The notes under the pieces were generated by a model. The model made no database searches and had not been told where the DNA came from. It worked only from the letters and a program-made list of their open reading frames with translations. A DNA stretch of 64,000 nt, from assembly GCF_009650605.1 (NCBI RefSeq), contig NZ_WAJT01000003.1:1-64000 (forward strand). Direction: 5' to 3'. A program made the position numbers and the translations under genes. This document shows positions 38,037-46,609 of the stretch, one piece after another; position 1 is the stretch's first letter, and every line of letters starts with the position of its first letter. Origin of the DNA: Labrenzia sp. CE80. GTDB lineage: Bacteria > Pseudomonadota > Alphaproteobacteria > Rhizobiales > Stappiaceae.

Positions 38037-39725
38037 ATGTCGACCGCAGCCATGCCGTCAACAGAACAAACAACGGGCCTCGCTGCGCTGACTGCTAGTA
38101 CTGTCGCGACGCTGGACCTTCTCCTGGACAAGGCCTCGCGCAATGTGCGTTCACGCGTCTCGGAAGGCGAACGAATTTCGTTAACTTTGATGGAGGCCGA
38201 GCAACGTGCAACCCACGGCCTCGCATGGTTCGCAACCTACGTTGAATCCCTTCGCCAACTGGATGCCTATGCCAACAGACTGAGCGAACAGGGGCGATAC
38301 GGCGAACTTGAAGAGCTCATCGTTCGTATCGGCTTCGGCGAATATCTGGCTCAGGTCTTCGGCGGCATCCCCATGAACCAGGGCGAATTCGTGAGGCTGT
38401 CGGACCTGGGTCTCACGGCGTCTGACATCGCGGCCGGGCGCACCGATGACATTGAGGACCTCATTGCCAGCGGCAACACGGTCGAAACGCGCCTCAAGCT
38501 GACCGAACTCATTCGGCATCAGGCAGGGCAATCCACATTCGGCGATTGCGGTCTTGAGGAAACCTACGAACAGATCCGCAATGAAATGCGCCGGTTTGCC
38601 GAGGATAATGTCACGCCTTTTGCCCATGAGTGGCATCTGAAGAACGATTATATTCCGCTCGAAATCATCTCGCAGATGGCTGAACTTGGCGTCTTCGGAC
38701 TGACGATTCCGGAAGAATACGGCGGGCTCGGCCTCGGCAAGGAATCCATGTGCGTGGTGTCCGAAGAGCTTTCCCGCGCCTACATCGGTGTCGGGTCCCT
38801 CGGCACCCGATCAGAAATTGCAGCCGAGCTGATCCTTTGCGGCGGCACCCAGGAGCAGAAAGAAAAATGGCTGCCTTTGATTGCTTCGGGCGAAACTTTG
38901 CCAACGGCGGTCTTCACCGAACCGAACACCGGCTCGGACCTTGCGTCGCTGAAGACGCGCGCAGTTCGCGAGGGCGACGTGTGGAAGGTCTCCGGCAACA
39001 AGACCTGGATCACCCATCCGGTTCGCGCAGATGTTATGACATTGCTGGTGCGCACCAACCCGGATCAGGCCGGTTACAAGGGCCTCTCCATGCTCCTGGC
39101 CGAAAAGCCGCGCGGCACCGACGAAGATCCCTTTCCGGCGGAGGGAATGAGCGGCGGTGAAATCGAAGTTCTCGGCTACCGCGGCATGAAGGAATATGAA
39201 ATCGCCTTCGACGGATTTGAGGTCAAAGCCGAAAACCTTCTTGGCGGAGAGGAAGGGCAAGGCTTCAAACAGCTGATGCAAACCTTCGAAGGCGCGCGGA
39301 TCCAAACCGCAGCACGCGCACTCGGCGTCGCGCAAGCAGCGCTTGACCTCGGCCTGCGCTACGCGGAAGAACGCATCCAGTTCGGCAAGCCGCTCATGGC
39401 CTTCCCACGTGTTTCCGACAAGCTCGCCATGATGGCCGTGGAGGTGATGATTGCCCGGCAGTTGACCTATTTCTCCGCGTGGGAGAAAGATTCCGGCCGA
39501 CGCTGTGATCTGGAAGCGGGCATGGCCAAGCTTCTCGGCGCGCGTGTTGCCTGGGCAGCCGCGGACAACGCACTGCAGATCCACGGCGGCAATGGTTTTG
39601 CCCTGGAATATCCCGTGTCGCGCATCCTGTGCGATGCGCGAATCTTGAACATCTTTGAGGGAGCTGGCGAGATCCAGGCCCAGGTGATTGCCCGCCGCAT
39701 CCTGGAAACGCGCGGCATCGACTAG
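38037..39725 (+). CDS. mcd: (2S)-methylsuccinyl-CoA dehydrogenase (acyl-CoA dehydrogenase family)
   Basis: Probably oxidises (2S)-methylsuccinyl-CoA to mesaconyl-C1-CoA in the ethylmalonyl-CoA pathway for acetyl-CoA assimilation, passing electrons to ETF. 562 residues: the C-terminal about 390 are a standard acyl-CoA dehydrogenase ('AVFTEPNTGSDLASLKTRA', 'QIHGGNGFALEYPVSRIL'), and a roughly 160-residue N-terminal helical extension is the hallmark of Mcd against short-chain dehydrogenases. GGAG precedes the ATG. Other pathway genes (ccr, ecm) are not in the window. A different acyl-CoA dehydrogenase with an extension is the alternative. Confidence 0.82.
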   Translation: MSTAAMPSTEQTTGLAALTASTVATLDLLLDKASRNVRSRVSEGERISLTLMEAEQRATHGLAWFATYVESLRQLDAYANRLSEQGRYGELEELIVRIGFGEYLAQVFGGIPMNQGEFVRLSDLGLTASDIAAGRTDDIEDLIASGNTVETRLKLTELIRHQAGQSTFGDCGLEETYEQIRNEMRRFAEDNVTPFAHEWHLKNDYIPLEIISQMAELGVFGLTIPEEYGGLGLGKESMCVVSEELSRAYIGVGSLGTRSEIAAELILCGGTQEQKEKWLPLIASGETLPTAVFTEPNTGSDLASLKTRAVREGDVWKVSGNKTWITHPVRADVMTLLVRTNPDQAGYKGLSMLLAEKPRGTDEDPFPAEGMSGGEIEVLGYRGMKEYEIAFDGFEVKAENLLGGEEGQGFKQLMQTFEGARIQTAARALGVAQAALDLGLRYAEERIQFGKPLMAFPRVSDKLAMMAVEVMIARQLTYFSAWEKDSGRRCDLEAGMAKLLGARVAWAAADNALQIHGGNGFALEYPVSRILCDARILNIFEGAGEIQAQVIARRILETRGID

Positions 39726-39791
39726 ACGCTCAATAGCGAGAAAATGCGGGTTGGCATTGACCTTGTCTGCTCGCAACCCCACTTTCTAAGT

Positions 39792-40172
39792 ATGAAATCG
39801 CCGTTCGACGACATCGATTTTGATCCCGAGATCTTGGGCCCCGAAGAGGAGCAGCGTCGAAGCCTGCGCGAAAAGCTGGTCCGCACGACGCGAAAGGCGG
39901 CCAGACAAATTCCCTTCATGGAAGATGTTGTCGCGGGCTACTACTGCGCACTGGACCCGGCAACACCAACGAAAGTTCGCGCGGCCGCTCTCGCTGCCCT
40001 CGCCTATTTCGTGCTTCCCATCGACGTGATTCCCGACTTCCTGCTTGGCGTGGGCTTTGGCGACGATGCCGCGATCCTGATGACCACGATCTCAATGATC
40101 CGGAGCCACATTCGCCCGGAACATATAGGCGCTGCCCGGGAAACGCTCGAAACCGGCGAGCTCAAAGACTAG
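39792..40172 (+). CDS. DUF1232 (YkvA family) protein
   Basis: 126 residues with the DUF1232 core 'LAALAYFVLPIDVIPDFLLG', a short hydrophobic hairpin with the invariant P-x-D-x-I-P-D-x motif. Function unknown; members are small membrane-associated proteins. I use the ATG at 39792 since an upstream ATG at 39744 adds residues unlike the family; no clear ribosome binding site supports either. It follows mcd by 66 bases. Its stop overlaps by 4 bases the stop of the convergent membrane protein gene. Confidence 0.82.
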   Translation: MKSPFDDIDFDPEILGPEEEQRRSLREKLVRTTRKAARQIPFMEDVVAGYYCALDPATPTKVRAAALAALAYFVLPIDVIPDFLLGVGFGDDAAILMTTISMIRSHIRPEHIGAARETLETGELKD

Positions 40173-40600
40173 TCGCTCGTCACACGCCAGCTGCCCGACG
40201 TTCTGCCCGCAATCACCCAGTAGACAAAACCAGCGAGAAACCCTGCTGCCAAGGCGATCGTGGTTCCCGGACGCACAGCAGGCGCTGCAGCATCCGGATC
40301 CAGTGTCCAGACGCCAAGAGCGATCAGCCCCGCCACTCCAACATGGTAGACGACCCCGCGCCAGCTCAACATTTCGGCGACCGCAATCGCGATAAGGCCG
40401 GGAACCATCGCAAAACCACCCAGGACACTCGCCGTGACAAGACCTGTGCCAATCATCGCGGCGAAGGCGACTGGATCCTGCGCAGTGCCGGCATCTTGAA
40501 AAAAGCCCCAGGCAAGGAAGAGCCCGCAAGACAAAACGGCCGCGATGAACCCGACAGTGCTTTTGACCAGCTGAAACAGGAGCTTTCCGCCATCAATCAT
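40169..40600 (-). CDS. Small integral membrane protein, unrecognised
   Basis: 143 residues with four predicted membrane helices ('STVGFIAAVLSCGLFLAWGF', 'AMIGTGLVTASVLGGFAMVP', 'VVYHVGVAGLIALGVWTLDP', 'TIALAAGFLAGFVYWVIAGR'). I do not recognise a family. CGGAG lies about 11 bases before the ATG. Convergent with the DUF1232 gene and divergent from infC. Confidence 0.7.
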   Translation of the reverse strand: MIDGGKLLFQLVKSTVGFIAAVLSCGLFLAWGFFQDAGTAQDPVAFAAMIGTGLVTASVLGGFAMVPGLIAIAVAEMLSWRGVVYHVGVAGLIALGVWTLDPDAAAPAVRPGTTIALAAGFLAGFVYWVIAGRTSGSWRVTSD

Positions 40601-40947
40601 CCGTTGTCATACTCCGCTGGCCTGCCATGGCAGGTCTGTTTTCACTCGATAGGCCGCTTAACATTCTTGTTCCGGTCTCCATATAAGGCTTGAAACATCG
40701 AAATGCACTTGGTTCTCCGAATGCCGGCGACCAGCGACAGAAGGTATCAAATTCAATCCTTTGAACGCTTTGAGACGAGTGCGTGATTGATTTCAGTTGA
40801 CTTTTGGCTGGTTTCACGGGATTTTCGAGGGAATTCCACGACTGCGCTGTAGCAGTGTATCCTCGGCATCCGTGCACGGGGATGTTTGTGCATAAAGCAC
40901 GATTGGAATGAAAGACAGCAAGTTCAACAACACAGGAGATTGCGACC
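40601..40947. other. Intergenic region and leader upstream of infC
   Basis: About 350 bases without a gene. A possible plus-strand -35 TTGACT at 40797-40802 is followed 18 bases later by ATTTTC, a poor -10. The last 130 bases before infC contain several GTGCA/GCACG pieces able to form small hairpins, but I see no defined attenuator or riboswitch. Confidence 0.45.
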
Positions 40948-41487
40948 ATTCGCCGTCCGTTCCGCGCCCCGCCTCCAAGCAAGGATGGCCCGCGCACCAA
41001 TCACGAAATTCGCGTCCGCGAAGTCCAGTTGATCGATCACGAAGGCTCCAACCGCGGGATTATTCTCACAGAAGAAGCCATGGGCATCGCCATGGAAGCT
41101 GGCCTTGACCTCGTCGAGATCCAGCCGAACGCCCAGCCGCCAGTCTGTAAGATCATGGACTATGGCCGTCACAAGTATCAGAACCAGAAGAAAGCTGCAG
41201 AGGCTCGCAAGAAGCAAAAGACCGTCGAGATCAAGGAGATCAAGATGCGTCCGAACATCGACACCCATGACTATGAGGTGAAGATGCGCAACATGCTTCG
41301 GTTCTTCAATGATGGCGACAAGGTCAAAGTCACGCTGCGTTTCCGCGGACGTGAAATGGCTCACCAGGACCTGGGCATGAAATTGCTGCACAAGGTTCGT
41401 GATGAGACGACCGAAATTGCGAAGGTCGAGTCCACACCGCGCCTGGAAGGCCGCCAGATGGTGATGGTCCTCGCGCCGATCAAATGA
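40948..41487 (+). CDS. infC: Translation initiation factor IF-3 (ATT start codon)
   Basis: Binds the 30S subunit and enforces correct start-codon and initiator-tRNA selection. The frame upstream of the first ATG (41029) encodes the conserved IF-3 N-terminus ('RRPFRAPPPSKDGPRTNHEI'), so the gene must begin earlier. ATT at 40948 is preceded at 9 bases by AGGAG (40934-40938), giving 179 residues, the family length. ATT is the known start of infC in E. coli, where IF-3 discriminates against it and thus autoregulates; I infer the same here. A strong terminator follows, so rpmI and rplT are not co-transcribed. Confidence 0.95.
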   Translation: MRRPFRAPPPSKDGPRTNHEIRVREVQLIDHEGSNRGIILTEEAMGIAMEAGLDLVEIQPNAQPPVCKIMDYGRHKYQNQKKAAEARKKQKTVEIKEIKMRPNIDTHDYEVKMRNMLRFFNDGDKVKVTLRFRGREMAHQDLGMKLLHKVRDETTEIAKVESTPRLEGRQMVMVLAPIK

Positions 41488-41520
41488 TCGAGCTGCGAAC
41501 CACCTGAACGGTGAAAACAA

Positions 41521-41550
41521 AAACCCCGCCAAATTGGCGGGGTTTTTTAT
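41521..41550. terminator. Rho-independent terminator of infC (bidirectional)
   Basis: CCCCGCC (41524-41530) pairs with GGCGGGG (41536-41542) around AAATT. It is preceded by an A-run and followed by TTTTTT, and serves infC and the convergent oxidoreductase gene. Confidence 0.92.
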
Positions 41551-41577
41551 TTGCGCTGCAGCGTCATCTCCCGACCC

Positions 41578-42591
41578 TCAGGACAGCGAAACCCAGCCGT
41601 CCTGTTTCTCTGATTCAAATATCGCATCCAGAATGGTCATGTTCTGAATCGCATCGGCAGGTCCGTAGGGCAAGTCGATCTCACCCTTGATGGCACGACC
41701 GAACACGTCAACCAATTCGGCATATTGATCGCTTGGCAGCACGGTTTCCGTGGTGGCCGAGACATCGGCAAAACCGCTGCCATCATCAATGCGCAAAATG
41801 GTTTCACCCTCTTGCGGCGCATTGAAAGGCACCATGATTTCAAGTCGCGCCTTGGAACCGAAAAGATTGACCCGTTGATAGGGTACGAGCTGGGTTGAAA
41901 CCGTGAAATCGAACCGACGGCCCTTGCCGAAGTCAAGCAACACGCTTGTCAGGCGGTCGGTCCCGAAATCGGGATCCCGATCGATCAGAGACAGCACACG
42001 TTTTGGCTCGCCCTCAAAGAAATAGCGGCCTGCAACCATCGGGTAGCAGCCAATATCAAGCAGGGCTCCACCGCCAATGTCGGCCTTGTTTCGAATGTTG
42101 CCAGGATCTGCGTTGAAATAGCTGAAAAACGACTGGACCGCGCGCAACTCGCCCAATGCGCCTGAGCGTATGATCTCGCGTGCGCGGATCCACTGTGGAT
42201 GGGCCCTGACCATAAAGCCTTCGGCAACAAGCCGGTCTTTCGGCAAATCCAGAAGCTGCTGTGCTTCTTCTGCATTCAGCGCAATCGGCTTCTCACACAG
42301 CACATGCTTGCCCGCCTCGACCGCCTTTAATGTCATCGGCACATGCAGATGATTTGGCAGCGGATTGTAGATCGCATCAATGTCAGGGTCGGCAAGCAGC
42401 TCTTCGTAGGATCCGTAAGCCTTTTCAATGCCAAGTCCGGAAGCCGCCGCCTGCGCACGTTCAAGACCGCGCGATGCGATTGCCGCAGCCACACCGGTTT
42501 TCGATCGCTGAATGCCTGGAATAACCTTTTCGGCGCCGATCTTGGCGGTCGAGAGGATACCCCACCGGATCGGGTTCTGGTCCTTGCCCAT
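41578..42591 (-). CDS. Gfo/Idh/MocA family oxidoreductase
   Basis: NAD(P)-dependent dehydrogenase acting on a sugar, inositol or similar polyol. 337 residues: N-terminal Rossmann fold ('IRWGILSTAKIGAEKVIPGI'), the family motif E-K-P in 'KHVLCEKPIALNAEEAQQLL', and a C-terminal substrate domain with 'DIGCYPMVAGRYFF'. The substrate cannot be assigned. GAGGTG precedes the ATG. Stands alone between infC and ppk2, with ppk2 transcription ending just upstream. Confidence 0.88.
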   Translation of the reverse strand: MGKDQNPIRWGILSTAKIGAEKVIPGIQRSKTGVAAAIASRGLERAQAAASGLGIEKAYGSYEELLADPDIDAIYNPLPNHLHVPMTLKAVEAGKHVLCEKPIALNAEEAQQLLDLPKDRLVAEGFMVRAHPQWIRAREIIRSGALGELRAVQSFFSYFNADPGNIRNKADIGGGALLDIGCYPMVAGRYFFEGEPKRVLSLIDRDPDFGTDRLTSVLLDFGKGRRFDFTVSTQLVPYQRVNLFGSKARLEIMVPFNAPQEGETILRIDDGSGFADVSATTETVLPSDQYAELVDVFGRAIKGEIDLPYGPADAIQNMTILDAIFESEKQDGWVSLS

Positions 42592-42747
42592 GATGAACGC
42601 ACCTCATTTTTGATGTTTGAACGTCGCGGCATCGCCCGCGAATTGGCAAACCTCCGACTTGGACCGTCGGATCATTTTGGAAAGAACCGGGAAATTGACA
42701 GCATTTGCCGGTATTGACCAGCCCTACCGAACGCGCGCACCCAAATG

Positions 42748-42779
42748 AAAAGACCGGCGCAGCTTGCGCCCACCGGTCC
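42748..42779 (-). terminator. Probable terminator of ppk2
   Basis: On the minus strand ACCGG(TGG)GCGCA-AGC-TGCGC-CGGT folds into a stem with a small bulge and is followed by CTTTTC, about 35 bases after the ppk2 stop. Confidence 0.6.
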
Positions 42780-42811
42780 ATTCATCCGTCAATTGTCGTC
42801 AATCTGGGTCC

Positions 42812-43720
42812 TCAGAACTTCTGAGGCACGTAGAGCTCGTCCGGAAGCACCTTGCGTTCATAGTCCGGATTGAAAACACGCTCCGGCAGATGGATCGGAT
42901 CGTGCGGCACATCCTCATAGGGCATCATGGAAAGAAGGTGATTGATGCAGTTCAACCGCGCCTTCTTCTTGTCGTTGCCCTCGACGATGAACCATGGCGC
43001 CTCGGGAATGTTCGTGCGCTCCAGCGTTTCTTCTTTCGCCTTGGTGTAATCTTCCCAACGCTTGCGGGATTCCAGATCCATCGGGCTCAGTTTCCACTGT
43101 TTCAGCGGATCATGAATGCGCATGAGGAAGCGCAGCTGCTGCTCCTGATCGGTAATTGAGAACCAGTATTTCACCAGCACGATCCCGGAGCGCACCAGCA
43201 TGCGCTCGAACTCGGAGACATCATTGAAGAAGGCTTCGACCTGGTCTTCGGTGGCAAACTCCATCACGCGCTCGACACCGGAACGGTTGTACCAAGACCG
43301 GTCGAACAAAACCATTTCGCCGGCCGCGGGAAGATGCGGGACGTAGCGCTGGAAGTACCACTGGCTTTTCTCGCGCTCCGTTGGCGCAGGCAAGGCCACG
43401 ACCCGGGCAACGCGCGGATTGAGACGCTGGGTGATCCGCTTGATGACACCACCCTTGCCGGCCGCATCACGACCTTCAAAAACGACCACGAGCTTCTGAC
43501 CGGTGTGCTGTACCCAGTCCTGAAGCTTCACCAGCTCCGCCTGCAGCCGGAGCAACTCGTGGAAATAGGTCGTGCGATCCAGATCCGACTTGTGCTTGAG
43601 ATCGGAGATAAAGGCCAGTTCCTTGGCGATCAGATGATCGTCGATTTCCATTTCCAGCTCTTCGTCCAGGCTGTCCTGCCATTCGGCTTCAACCCAGGTG
43701 CGGGCGCTGTCATCGCTCAT
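42812..43720 (-). CDS. ppk2: Polyphosphate kinase 2
   Basis: PPK2 family enzyme moving phosphate between inorganic polyphosphate and nucleotides (GDP/ADP to GTP/ATP in the favoured direction). 302 residues from the ATG at 43720, with GAAGGA upstream. Single PPK2 domain: Walker A 'FEGRDAAGKGGVIKRITQRL' (about 82-101), Walker B and lid 'MVLFDRSWYNRSGVERV', and 'KYWFSITDQEQQLRF'. The single-domain layout fits class I PPK2. Divergent from the liu operon. A longer frame to 43780 lacks a good start. Confidence 0.94.
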   Translation of the reverse strand: MSDDSARTWVEAEWQDSLDEELEMEIDDHLIAKELAFISDLKHKSDLDRTTYFHELLRLQAELVKLQDWVQHTGQKLVVVFEGRDAAGKGGVIKRITQRLNPRVARVVALPAPTEREKSQWYFQRYVPHLPAAGEMVLFDRSWYNRSGVERVMEFATEDQVEAFFNDVSEFERMLVRSGIVLVKYWFSITDQEQQLRFLMRIHDPLKQWKLSPMDLESRKRWEDYTKAKEETLERTNIPEAPWFIVEGNDKKKARLNCINHLLSMMPYEDVPHDPIHLPERVFNPDYERKVLPDELYVPQKF

Positions 43721-43871
43721 CTGATTGTCCTTCTCAAATCCACCAAAAATGTGCGCCGACCGACGGCTCACACCAGACAACTGTCAATCTTGAGTCTGTA
43801 ACCGTTTTTTGACAGTTCGGCACTTGTCCAATGACACACGGGATCATTTCAGCGGCAAAACAGCTTTTTGA

Positions 43872-43900
43872 TTGAAAATGAATGATCGTTCATTTACTTT
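43872..43900 (+). promoter_or_regulatory. Putative liu operon promoter with TetR operator palindrome
   Basis: AATGAA (43877-43882) and TTCATT (43889-43894) form perfect 6-bp inverted arms around TGATCG. The palindrome fills the space between a possible -35 TTGAAA (43872-43877) and -10 TACTTT (43895-43900), 17 bases apart. This is where an autoregulating TetR repressor would sit. The palindrome is seen; promoter and binding are inferred. Confidence 0.6.
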
Positions 43901-43917
43901 TCTTTCCGGGAGGAAGA

Positions 43918-44571
43918 ATGCACGCAGATGAAGACATCATGCCAATGGCAGAACGCGATCCATCACCGCGCAAGGGATCGCGCACGGCGGCACGTGTGCG
44001 CGCGTCTGCGCTGAAGCTCTTCGCCCGCCATGGCTACGCAGCCGTCTCCATGCGCCAGATCGCGTCGGATGTCGGCGTCCAACCGGGCGCGCTCTACAAC
44101 CATTTCCCGACCAAACAAGACATCCTCAAGGACCTGATGCTGTCGCACATGCGTGACCTTCTCGACACATGGACCGCTTTCTCAGACGAAGCAGGCGAGT
44201 CGGCAGATCCCCTCGATGTCTTTGTCCGCTTCCACATCCGCTATCACCTGCAGCGCCGGGAGGAAGTCTTCATTTCCTACATGGAGCTTCGTAACCTTGA
44301 GCCGGAAAACTTCGCCGAGGTTGAAGCAGAACGTCGCCGGTATGAGTCAATCCTGAAGGCAATTCTCGAAGACGGCCAAAAGAGCGGGACCTATCGCATT
44401 GCCGATACTGGCGTGGCCGCCCGCGCGATCATCGCGATGCTCACCGGCATTCCCAATTGGTACCGGGAAAACGGCCCTCTTTCGGCGGATAAAATCGAAG
44501 AAATCTACCTCGAAATGGTCCGCGGCAGCGTTGCCGCCACACTCCTGACCGCCAGTATCGAAAGCGACTGA
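43918..44571 (+). CDS. TetR family regulator of the leucine/isovalerate operon
   Basis: 217 residues from the ATG at 43918, which has GGGAGGAAGA directly upstream; an ATG at 43882 lies inside the operator and is unlikely. The N-terminal helix-turn-helix is clear: 'ALKLFARHGYAAVSMRQIAS' and 'VGVQPGALYNHFPTKQDIL'. The C-terminal ligand domain is variable and its ligand unknown; an acyl-CoA intermediate of leucine breakdown is the natural guess. One base separates its stop from the carboxylase gene, so it is the first gene of a seven-gene operon. In many proteobacteria this operon is run by a MerR-type LiuR or a TetR-type LiuQ; this is of the latter type by fold. Confidence 0.88.
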   Translation: MHADEDIMPMAERDPSPRKGSRTAARVRASALKLFARHGYAAVSMRQIASDVGVQPGALYNHFPTKQDILKDLMLSHMRDLLDTWTAFSDEAGESADPLDVFVRFHIRYHLQRREEVFISYMELRNLEPENFAEVEAERRRYESILKAILEDGQKSGTYRIADTGVAARAIIAMLTGIPNWYRENGPLSADKIEEIYLEMVRGSVAATLLTASIESD

Positions 44572-44572
44572 C

Positions 44573-46180
44573 ATGACCGTCTTGAAATCAAACCTGTCAT
44601 CGCGCAGCCCAGAGTTCTCAGCCAACCAGGCCGCTCATGAAGCTGCCATGGCAGAGATCCAGGCTGCCGCCGCTCGTGCTTTCGACGGCGGCGGCGAAAA
44701 CGCCCGTCAGCGCCATGTTTCCCGCGGCAAGATCCTGCCGCGCGAGCGTGTCTCCCGCCTGCTTGATCCGGGCTCTCCGTTCCTGGAGATCGGCACCCTG
44801 GCCGCCCACGAGATGTATGACAACGCCGCTCCGGCCGCAGGCATGATCGCCGGCATCGGTCGCGTTGAAGGCCAGGAAGTCATGGTCATCGCCAATGACG
44901 CCACCGTCAAAGGCGGCACCTACTATCCGATGACAGTGAAGAAGCATTTGCGCGCCCAGGAGATCGCCGAGCAGAACAATCTGCCCTGCGTCTATCTGGT
45001 GGATTCAGGAGGCGCGAACCTGCCGAACCAGGATGAGGTTTTCCCCGATCGCGATCACTTTGGCCGCATCTTCTTCAATCAGGCAAACATGTCGTCGAAA
45101 GGCATTTCCCAGATTGCCGTGGTCATGGGGTCCTGCACCGCCGGTGGCGCCTATGTTCCGGCCATGTCCGACGAGACCATCATCGTCAAGAACCAGGGCA
45201 CCATCTTCCTCGCAGGCCCGCCCCTTGTTAAGGCGGCAACCGGTGAAGAAGTCAGCGCCGAAGACCTGGGCGGTGGCGACGTTCACACGCGCCTGTCAGG
45301 CGTGGCCGATCATCTGGCCCGTGACGACGCCCACGCGCTCGCGCTCGCCCGCCGCTCCATCGCCAGCCTGAACCGCACCAAGCAGTTCCAGGTTGCCATG
45401 CAGACCTCGGAAGACCCGCTCTATGATCCCGAGGAAATCCTCGGCGTGGTTCCGGCCGATCTGAAGACACCTTATGACATTCGCGAGGTCATCGCCCGCA
45501 CGGTAGACGGGTCCCGCTTCGACGAGTTCAAGGCACGTTACGGCACGACGCTGGTCTGCGGTTTTGCCCACATCCACGGCATTCCGGTCGGCATCATCGC
45601 CAACAACGGCGTGCTGTTCTCCGAAAGCGCCGTCAAGGGCGCCCATTTCGTCGAGCTCTGTTGCCAGCGTAAGGTGCCGCTGGTCTTCCTTCAAAACATC
45701 ACCGGCTTCATGGTCGGACGGACCTATGAATCCGGCGGTATCGCCAAGGATGGCGCAAAGCTGGTGACAGCCGTTGCCACCGCGAAGGTGCCCAAGGTCA
45801 CCATGCTGGTCGGCGGATCTTTCGGCGCAGGCAACTATGGCATGTGTGGCCGTGCCTTCGATCCACGTTTCCTCTGGACCTGGCCGAATTCGCGCATCTC
45901 GGTGATGGGCGGCGAGCAGGCGGCAGGCGTTCTGGCAACCGTGCGCCGCGATGGCATTGAGCGCAAAGGCGGATCCTGGTCGCAAGACGAGGAACAAGCA
46001 TTCAAGCAGCCAATTGTCGACCAGTTCGAACAACAGGGACATCCGCTCTATGCCTCGGCGCGCCTCTGGGATGACGGCATCGTGGATCCGCGAAAGACGC
46101 GCGACATCCTCGGCCTGTCACTGTCGGCCGCGCTGAATGCACCGATCGAAGACACCCGCTTTGGCCTGTTTCGGATGTGA
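44573..46180 (+). CDS. liuB: 3-methylcrotonyl-CoA carboxylase, carboxyltransferase (beta) subunit
   Basis: Transfers carboxybiotin CO2 to 3-methylcrotonyl-CoA, making 3-methylglutaconyl-CoA in leucine breakdown. 535 residues, full length, with two crotonase-like halves: 'LVDSGGANLPNQDEVFPDRD' in the first, 'NITGFMVGRTYESGGIAKDG' and 'GGSFGAGNYGMCGRAFDPRF' in the second. 'NYGMCGRA' is typical of methylcrotonyl rather than propionyl carboxylases. Starts one base after the regulator and is followed by the ASCH gene, which splits it from its partner subunit. Confidence 0.95.
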   Translation: MTVLKSNLSSRSPEFSANQAAHEAAMAEIQAAAARAFDGGGENARQRHVSRGKILPRERVSRLLDPGSPFLEIGTLAAHEMYDNAAPAAGMIAGIGRVEGQEVMVIANDATVKGGTYYPMTVKKHLRAQEIAEQNNLPCVYLVDSGGANLPNQDEVFPDRDHFGRIFFNQANMSSKGISQIAVVMGSCTAGGAYVPAMSDETIIVKNQGTIFLAGPPLVKAATGEEVSAEDLGGGDVHTRLSGVADHLARDDAHALALARRSIASLNRTKQFQVAMQTSEDPLYDPEEILGVVPADLKTPYDIREVIARTVDGSRFDEFKARYGTTLVCGFAHIHGIPVGIIANNGVLFSESAVKGAHFVELCCQRKVPLVFLQNITGFMVGRTYESGGIAKDGAKLVTAVATAKVPKVTMLVGGSFGAGNYGMCGRAFDPRFLWTWPNSRISVMGGEQAAGVLATVRRDGIERKGGSWSQDEEQAFKQPIVDQFEQQGHPLYASARLWDDGIVDPRKTRDILGLSLSAALNAPIEDTRFGLFRM

Positions 46181-46184
46181 TTTG

Positions 46185-46607
46185 ATGAAACTGGAAGATC
46201 TCAAGCAAAGATATCCGGATGCGATCGCCTTCAAGTTCGGCGATGGACCTGAATTGAGTGCCCATCTGATCGCGCTCGTACGGTTCGGCAAAAAGACAGC
46301 CACCTGCGGCGCGCTACGGGATTTTGGAGATGGCGGGGAACCGCTGCCCAAGGAAGGCCGCAGGAACATCGTCCTGAACTGGGACGGTTCGCCAACCCTG
46401 GTCATTGAGACCATTCAGGTGGAGCAGGCCCGCTTCTGTGATGTCGAACCCCACTTCGCACTTGCCGAGGGTGAGAATGACACGCTCGAAGGATGGCAGC
46501 ACGACCATCAGAAATTCTTCGAACGGAACGGCGGATTTGATCCGGAAATGATGCTCATCTGCGAGCGCTTCAAACTGATTGAAGACCTGAAGACGGAAGG
46601 CGACTGA
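46185..46607 (+). CDS. ASCH domain-containing protein
   Basis: 140 residues with an ASCH fold, an RNA-binding-like beta-barrel domain related to PUA: 'LVRFGKKTATCGALRDFGDG' and 'NWDGSPTLVIETIQVEQARF' are the recognisable parts, ending 'EMMLICERFKLIED'. Some ASCH proteins act as RNases or amidohydrolases on modified nucleosides such as N4-acetylcytidine (YqfB); the role here is unknown. It lies 4 bases after liuB and 2 bases before liuD, so it is firmly part of the operon though no step of leucine breakdown needs it. Confidence 0.84.
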   Translation: MKLEDLKQRYPDAIAFKFGDGPELSAHLIALVRFGKKTATCGALRDFGDGGEPLPKEGRRNIVLNWDGSPTLVIETIQVEQARFCDVEPHFALAEGENDTLEGWQHDHQKFFERNGGFDPEMMLICERFKLIEDLKTEGD

Positions 46608-46609
46608 CA

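Noticed and set aside
43882..43917. ATG at 43882 as the TetR start
   Set aside because: It lies within the palindromic operator and has no ribosome binding site; the ATG at 43918 has GGGAGGAAGA directly before it.
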